From Chrysochromulina parva (taxonomy: Eukaryota; Haptophyta; Prymnesiales; Chrysochromulinaceae): 11,715 nucleotides of DNA. The notes beneath the pieces were generated by a model, which was given only the letters and a program-made list of their open reading frames with translations, ran no database searches and had not been told where the DNA came from. A program made the position numbers and the translations under genes. The stretch is taken from contig PJAB01001881.1 of assembly GCA_002887195.1 (NCBI GenBank), positions 1 to 11,715 on the forward strand, given 5' to 3'. Below are positions 8,406-11,715 of the stretch, piece after piece (position 1 is the first letter of the stretch; each line of letters begins with the position of its first letter).

Positions 8406-8870
8406 TCCAAGTTCGTGTTCACAAACCGTTCACACTCGGATTTTCCATGCCAAAGGGTCCACCGGGTACGGTACCCCAGCGGAAATTATCGAAGCACGCA
8501 TGTGAGGTATCACGCCGCCCCTGTAAGCTTTGACTTGACGAGACTTGACTCTCAACACAACAGGGCAGCAGCAGCACAACCCAGGGAAGAAGCCGCAGCT
8601 TCGACCATCTCCACCCACGTGCGCTTCACTACCACTTGACTGCCCAGTCCTGAGACCCCGAGCTGGGCTGCCTCTCTCAAGGGCATGTGACTCTTCGTTC
8701 GCGAAGAGCTTCGGAGCCACATGCCGCACTCATCCTTGCGGCACGCTGTTGGCTGTTGCATGTCTGCGCCTTTCGGAACTTGCAGCCGCGCTGTGCTGTG
8801 ATCCCATATCTCCATGCTGCCAAATGCACGCATGCAGCCTAAGCATCTCTTCTTCTCTCTTGTTCGCAGG
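8406..8870. other. Divergent intergenic region (shared promoter zone)
   Basis: About 465 bp lie between the proposed starts of the BRO1/UBA gene (minus) and the WD40 gene (plus), so promoters for both should lie here. No clear TATA box is seen. There is a 13-nt odd palindrome at 8464-8476 (GGGTAC G GTACCC), repeated ACTTGAC elements (about 8530-8640) and a compound inverted repeat (8682-8725). A strong acceptor-like tract ending in CAG sits at 8851-8869, directly before the WD40 ATG, so a 5'-UTR intron or an unseen upstream coding exon is possible. Confidence 0.6.
8682..8725. repeat. Compound inverted repeat (44 nt) in the divergent promoter region
   Basis: The outer arms GGCATGTG (8682-8689) and CACATGCC (8718-8725) are perfectly complementary. 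Nested inside is a seven-base-pair stem CTCTTCG/CGAAGAG (8691-8708) closed by a TTCG tetraloop sequence. CGAAGAGCTTCG offers an alternative inner pairing. A further GCCGCA/TGCGGC pair follows at 8723-8742. It could act as DNA (cruciform or paired factor sites) or as a 5'-leader RNA structure. Confidence 0.7.
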
Positions 8871-10371
8871 ATGATCGCGACGCTCATCAAATGTGTAACG
8901 GAGAAGACCAGCGCCCACAGCGGCGCATCAATCGATTGGGTCGCCTTTTCCCAAGACGGGACCAAGCTTGTCTCGGGATCGGATGACACTAGAGGGAAAT
9001 ACAGTAGGTGTCCCGGGATCAAAGTCTGGGATTCGGGTGCGCTGTCCCCTCAAATCGCGCCTCCTTGGCCAAAACTGACCCCTGCTGGCTTGTCTGGCAG
9101 ATGCGCTGGGGCTGTTGAGCGAGAAGACGAACGTCCACAGCGTTATCCACAGCGCGGACCTCAGCTCGGTCGCGTTCTCCCCGGACGGGACCAAGATTGT
9201 GTCGGGATCGGCTGACAGGACGATCAGAATCTGGGACTTGGGTGCGCCGCGAGCCCTCAAAATCGCCCCTCCTTGGCCAAAACTGACGACTGTTGGCTTG
9301 CCTGGCAGATGCCCTGGGGCTGTTGAGCGAGAAGACGAACGCGCACGGCTACTCCATCAGGTCGGTGGTATTTTCCCCGGACGGGACCAAGATTGTGTCA
9401 GGATCGTCCGATGGGACGATCAGGGTCTGGGATTCCGGTGCGCCGGAGCCCTCAAAATCGACCCTCCTTGGCCAAAACTGACCCCTGCTGGCTTCTCTGG
9501 CAGATGCGCTGGGGCTGTTGAGCGAGAAGACGGACGCGCACAGCGCCCGGGTCATGTCAGTGGCATTTTCCCCGGACGGGACCAAGATCGTGTCTGGATC
9601 GGCTGACAAGACGATCAAAGTCTGGGATTCAGGTGTGCGCCGGAGCCCTCAAAATCGCCCCTCCTTGGCCAAAACTGACGACTGTTGGCTTGTCTGGCAG
9701 CTTTGGAGCTGATCAGCGAGAAGATGAATGCCCATAGCACTTATATCTTCTCAGTGGCGTTTTCCCCGGACGGGACCAAGATTGTCTCTGGATCGGGCGA
9801 CAGGACGATCAAAGTATGGGATTCGGGTGCGCCGGAGCCCCCAAAATCGCCCCTCCTTGGCCAAAACTGACGCCTGTGCTGGCTTGTCCGGCAGATGCGC
9901 CGGGACTGTTGAGCGAGAAGCCGAACGCGCACAGTCTCTACATCCACTCGGTGGCGTTTTCCCCGGATGGCACCAAGATCGTGTCCGGATCGGCCGACAA
10001 GACGATCAAAGTTTGGAATTTGGGTGCGCCGAGCCCTCAAAATCGCCCCTCCTTGGCCAACACTGATGCCTGCTGGCTTGTCCGGCACAGATGCGCTGGA
10101 GCTGGTGCTGATGAGCAAGAAGTCGAAAGCCCATAAGAGCACCGTTAATTCGGTGGCGTTTTCGCCCGATGGGACCAAGATCGTGTCGGGATCGAACGAC
10201 GGGACGATCAAAGTCTGGGAAATGGTCGAGTGGTCTCGCAAAGATCATTTGATGTTCAACATCGCCACCCAGCGATTTGTCTTGCGGCTGCTGTGGCTGA
10301 ACAAATACAGCATGAAGTTTCCTGATGATGTGCTTGATCTGCTCATTCGAGCTTGCTTGCAAAGCAGGTGA
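8871..10371 (+). CDS. Seven-blade WD40 repeat protein, seven exons
   Basis: Exons: 8871-9036, 9101-9241, 9309-9437, 9504-9632, 9701-9826, 9895-10023, 10091-10371; 1101 nt, 366 residues, stop TGA 10369-10371. Six phase-1 introns of 64-68 nt are removed. Each exon encodes one blade, [35 protein letters not shown], so seven blades can close one beta-propeller, a protein-interaction scaffold. The usual GH dipeptide is AH here. Blade 1 is degenerate, with an insertion ([10 protein letters not shown]) before IKVWD and FSQDGTK for FSPDGTK. After blade 7 a tail of roughly 45 residues ([19 protein letters not shown]) looks helical and could be an adaptor-binding segment; I cannot assign it. All five internal exons are multiples of three and flanked by phase-1 introns, fit for duplication. 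The start is uncertain: an acceptor-like CAG lies just before ATG 8871, and an in-frame ATG occurs at 8814. Confidence 0.88.
9037..10090 (+). repeat. Tandem exon-plus-intron units of the WD40 gene
   Basis: Exons 2 to 7 start at 9101, 9309, 9504, 9701, 9895 and 10091, a period of 194-208 bp. Introns lie at 9037-9100, 9242-9308, 9438-9503, 9633-9700, 9827-9894 and 10024-10090. All start GTGCGC or GTGTGC, share a CCTCAAAATCGCCCCTCC-like core (one has AAATCGCGCC) and TTGGCCAA, carry CTGAC or CTGAT about 25 nt before the acceptor (a good branch-site match), and end TGGCAG, CGGCAG or GCACAG. Introns are thus as conserved as exons, showing duplication of whole units or conversion between them. Confidence 0.93.
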
Positions 10372-10378
10372 GGCGGGG

Positions 10379-10385
10379 TATATAG
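10379..10385 (+). promoter_or_regulatory. TATA-like box (TATATAG)
   Basis: TATATAG sits in otherwise GC-rich DNA eight bases after the WD40 stop and about 80 bp before the PAM2 motif. It could be the core promoter of a short plus-strand transcript. The evidence is the motif alone. Confidence 0.3.
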
Positions 10386-10640
10386 CTGGAGCCCGCGACG
10401 CTCGTGCAGCACGGCGCCGCCGTGGTAGGCGTCGTTGTGGGCACGTCCAAGCCCGCAAATGACTCGCCCCTCAACCCACACGCGAAGCCTTTCCAACCGA
10501 CTACGGGAGGCGCGCCGTTGTCGGCCAAGGCGGCCACTGGCAGCGGCGGATGCGGTCGCAGTGGCGGCGCCGGCAGTGGCGGAGGCGCTGCCGCCGGCGC
10601 AGAGCGGAAGCGCGACCTCAATGCGAGGCTCGAGCACTAG
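10386..10640 (+). CDS. ORF fragment with a PAM2 motif (possible exon), no ATG
   Basis: This frame is open from just after an in-frame TAG (10383-10385) to TAG 10638-10640, 84 codons without any ATG. At 10464-10499 it encodes SPLNPHAKPFQP, which fits the PAM2 consensus (LNPxAxxFxP) that binds the MLLE domain of cytoplasmic poly(A)-binding protein, as in Paip and ataxin-2 proteins. The rest is Gly/Ser/Ala-rich and ends ERKRDLNARLEH. Lacking a start, it should be an exon, a decayed gene or chance. An alternative WD40 donor at 10330 (GAT|GTGCTT, phase 0) with the acceptor at 10385 or 10409 would join the frames, giving a WD40-PAM2 protein; this is speculative. The strand choice rests on the motif. 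Confidence 0.4.
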   Translation: MEPATLVQHGAAVVGVVVGTSKPANDSPLNPHAKPFQPTTGGAPLSAKAATGSGGCGRSGGAGSGGGAAAGAERKRDLNARLEH

Positions 10641-11005
10641 AAGTCTTAGGGCGTGCACCCCGGGGGCGGTGGCGGTGGTGGCGGTGGCGCCAGACCGTGG
10701 TGGAGACGCTCGGATCCTTCGGGACGACGGCATGGACGACGGTGACGGGAAGTTTGGTCTCAAAAGCGCCTCCGACATGACACCGATGTGCGATGAGCCC
10801 ATGTGCTGTGTAAATGTCATTGTCAATGGGAACGTCGTGTCGATTGGTTTCTACTACGTTCTAACACAGAAAGACCCTACACAGATGTTCACAGCCATCG
10901 CCAAGTACTCCCCTTGCCGTCACCTCACCATGCTCGGCTTTCAGTCTGCGGTTCTTGCCCACATTTCTCACTTGCGTGCGCCCTGGCTATGGCGCCCATC
11001 GCGCC

Positions 11006-11715
11006 TTAGGCTGCTGCTGCGGCCTGGACCTCCCGTTGACGCCGCTCGCGATTGCGGATCGTACGCTGCAGCCAGCGCACCGCAAACTTGCGAGCCTGCT
11101 GTTCCGCGTGCTGTGCGCGGATAGAGCGACCCGCCATGCGAGCATGCAATTTGCTCAGCGTCTCCTGCCGTGTGCGCTCCTGCTGTCGCAGGCGCGCGGC
11201 CGCCTCGGCTGCCTCCTTCGCAGCCGCCTCGGCAATCGCCTGCTGCTCGTTGCGTCGCCTTGCAGCAGCGTCCCTTGCGGCCGTTGCGGCCGCCGCGCGC
11301 TGCGCCGGCGTCTCACCCTGTCTGACCGCCGTCGTCGCCACATCAGTCGGCTCGTCAGTCGCCACGTCAATTGCCACAGAAAGTGCCATGTCAGTCGGCT
11401 CGTCCGCCGCGCACTGCACCGGGACATCGCTCTGCACGTCTGCCGCGGCCGCCACGTGCTTCGCCCCCGAGTCATCCACCCCCGCCATATCCGACGCACC
11501 ATCCACATCTTCAACGTCTGCGCCGAGCTCGGTCGCGTGCGCTTCAAGGTCGATCACGTCAACCCTTGAAGCGGAGGGTGCAATTTCGTCAACCCTGTCC
11601 GCGCGGCCATCGTTGCGGCCATCCCCGCGGCTCGAACGCCCGCGCGCCCGCGATTGCAGACGCGTCGCCGCTGCCTCCTTCTCGTCCATCCCCGCGCCAC
11701 CCTCATCCGCCTGAT
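11006..11715 (-). CDS. IQ-motif coiled-coil protein, 5' partial
   Basis: The frame is open from the right edge (8 codons before the ATG at 11689) to TAA 11008-11006, 227 residues from that ATG. Near the N-terminus RLQSRARGRSSR matches the IQ calmodulin-binding motif (L-Q-x3-R-G-x3-R). Residues about 40-125 are acidic and Ala/Val/Asp-rich, with DEPTD repeated. Residues about 127-218 are Ala/Arg/Glu/Gln-rich and strongly helical, probably a coiled coil, ending in a second IQ-like element (LQRTIRNRERR, Asn for Gly). The tail is QAAAAA. IQ motifs bind calmodulin or related EF-hand proteins, often in cytoskeletal proteins; no enzyme domain is visible. The first in-window ATG may be internal, because ATCAG at the very edge could be an acceptor. 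The opposite-strand frame of similar length is Ala/Cys/Arg-rich without motifs, so the minus strand is preferred. Confidence 0.7.
   Translation of the reverse strand, partial: QADEGGAGMDEKEAAATRLQSRARGRSSRGDGRNDGRADRVDEIAPSASRVDVIDLEAHATELGADVEDVDGASDMAGVDDSGAKHVAAAADVQSDVPVQCAADEPTDMALSVAIDVATDEPTDVATTAVRQGETPAQRAAAATAARDAAARRRNEQQAIAEAAAKEAAEAAARLRQQERTRQETLSKLHARMAGRSIRAQHAEQQARKFAVRWLQRTIRNRERRQREVQAAAAA

Larger units (their letters stand above)
10372..11005. other. Region between convergent WD40 and IQ genes
   Basis: This 634-bp stretch holds the 3' ends of both neighbours, a TATA-like box, the PAM2-encoding ORF fragment (10386-10640), a GGC/GGT-rich simple repeat (about 10660-10690) and about 300 bp of less GC-rich DNA (10740-11000) with no recognised domain. 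A plus-strand frame stays open through most of it and into the IQ gene, but its first half is Arg/Ala-rich and looks like a GC-rich shadow. Confidence 0.55.

Noticed and set aside
8255..8422. Start of the BRO1 protein at the unspliced ATG near 8422
   Set aside because: The added 56 residues have no BRO1 character. Splicing 8384-8255 (AAG|GTGCGC to TGCACAG|) joins MLAIPAK to DTLTLTKRLDW in phase 0 and resembles known BRO1 N-termini. The unspliced start remains possible.
8814..10371. WD40 region as a pseudogene with a frameshift in every repeat
   Set aside because: Frame changes coincide exactly with 64-68-nt segments having GT and AG ends and a branch-like site; splicing them gives one clean 366-residue frame with seven blades.
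10435..11124. Plus-strand frame of 229 codons between the WD40 and IQ genes
   Set aside because: The first half is Arg/Ala-rich shadow of repeats and the PAM2 frame, and the end overlaps the IQ gene. The middle (MCDEPMCCVNVIVNGNVVSIG, shortened here) looks more protein-like but matches nothing I recognise, so I did not call a gene.
1..11715. tRNA, rRNA, transposon or phage genes
   Set aside because: No tRNA box pairs, rRNA-like stretches, transposase or integrase motifs or terminal inverted repeats with target duplications were found by reading both strands.

Overview
The window looks like nuclear DNA from a GC-rich, intron-bearing protist, most likely an alga. Reading frames are broken by GT-AG introns (one apparently GC-AG) that restore known domains when removed. 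The proteins are eukaryotic families: BRO1/V-domain, UBA, PDZ, WD40, RI-type LRR and IQ. The LRR style (NGALTxLxL) and WD40 style ([15 protein letters not shown]) are ones I associate with haptophytes and similar algae; that placement is inference from memory, not a search.

Layout. (1) 1-1861, plus: 3' part of an RI-type leucine-rich-repeat gene, open at the left edge, with one 116-nt intron before a short last exon. (2) 1862-2900: intergenic DNA between convergent 3' ends. (3) 2901-8405, minus: one seven-exon gene that I assemble into a 1445-residue protein: BRO1, V domain with a PDZ domain apparently set inside it, then four UBA domains in Pro/Ala-rich linkers that carry two PTAP motifs. 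(4) 8406-8870: divergent intergenic region with a compound inverted repeat. (5) 8871-10371, plus: a seven-exon, seven-blade WD40 gene in which nearly every blade is one exon and the six introns are near copies of each other. (6) 10372-11005: space between convergent genes, holding a TATA-like box and an ATG-less ORF with a consensus PAM2 (poly(A)-binding-protein-binding) motif. (7) 11006-11715, minus: C-terminal part of an IQ-motif/coiled-coil protein, open at the right edge.

The large minus-strand gene is the centre of interest. Its domains suggest a single-chain ESCRT/ubiquitin sorting adaptor: BRO1 for ESCRT-III, PTAP for ESCRT-I, V and UBA domains for ubiquitin, PDZ for a C-terminal peptide ligand. 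Its introns are unusual too: four adjacent ones are built of tandem repeats, and three carry partial copies of their own exon-intron junctions, including three extra 3' splice sites in a 74-bp array. The WD40 gene shows a second mode of growth, whole exon-plus-intron duplication. No mobile element, RNA gene or CRISPR array was recognised. The neighbouring genes show no evident shared pathway.
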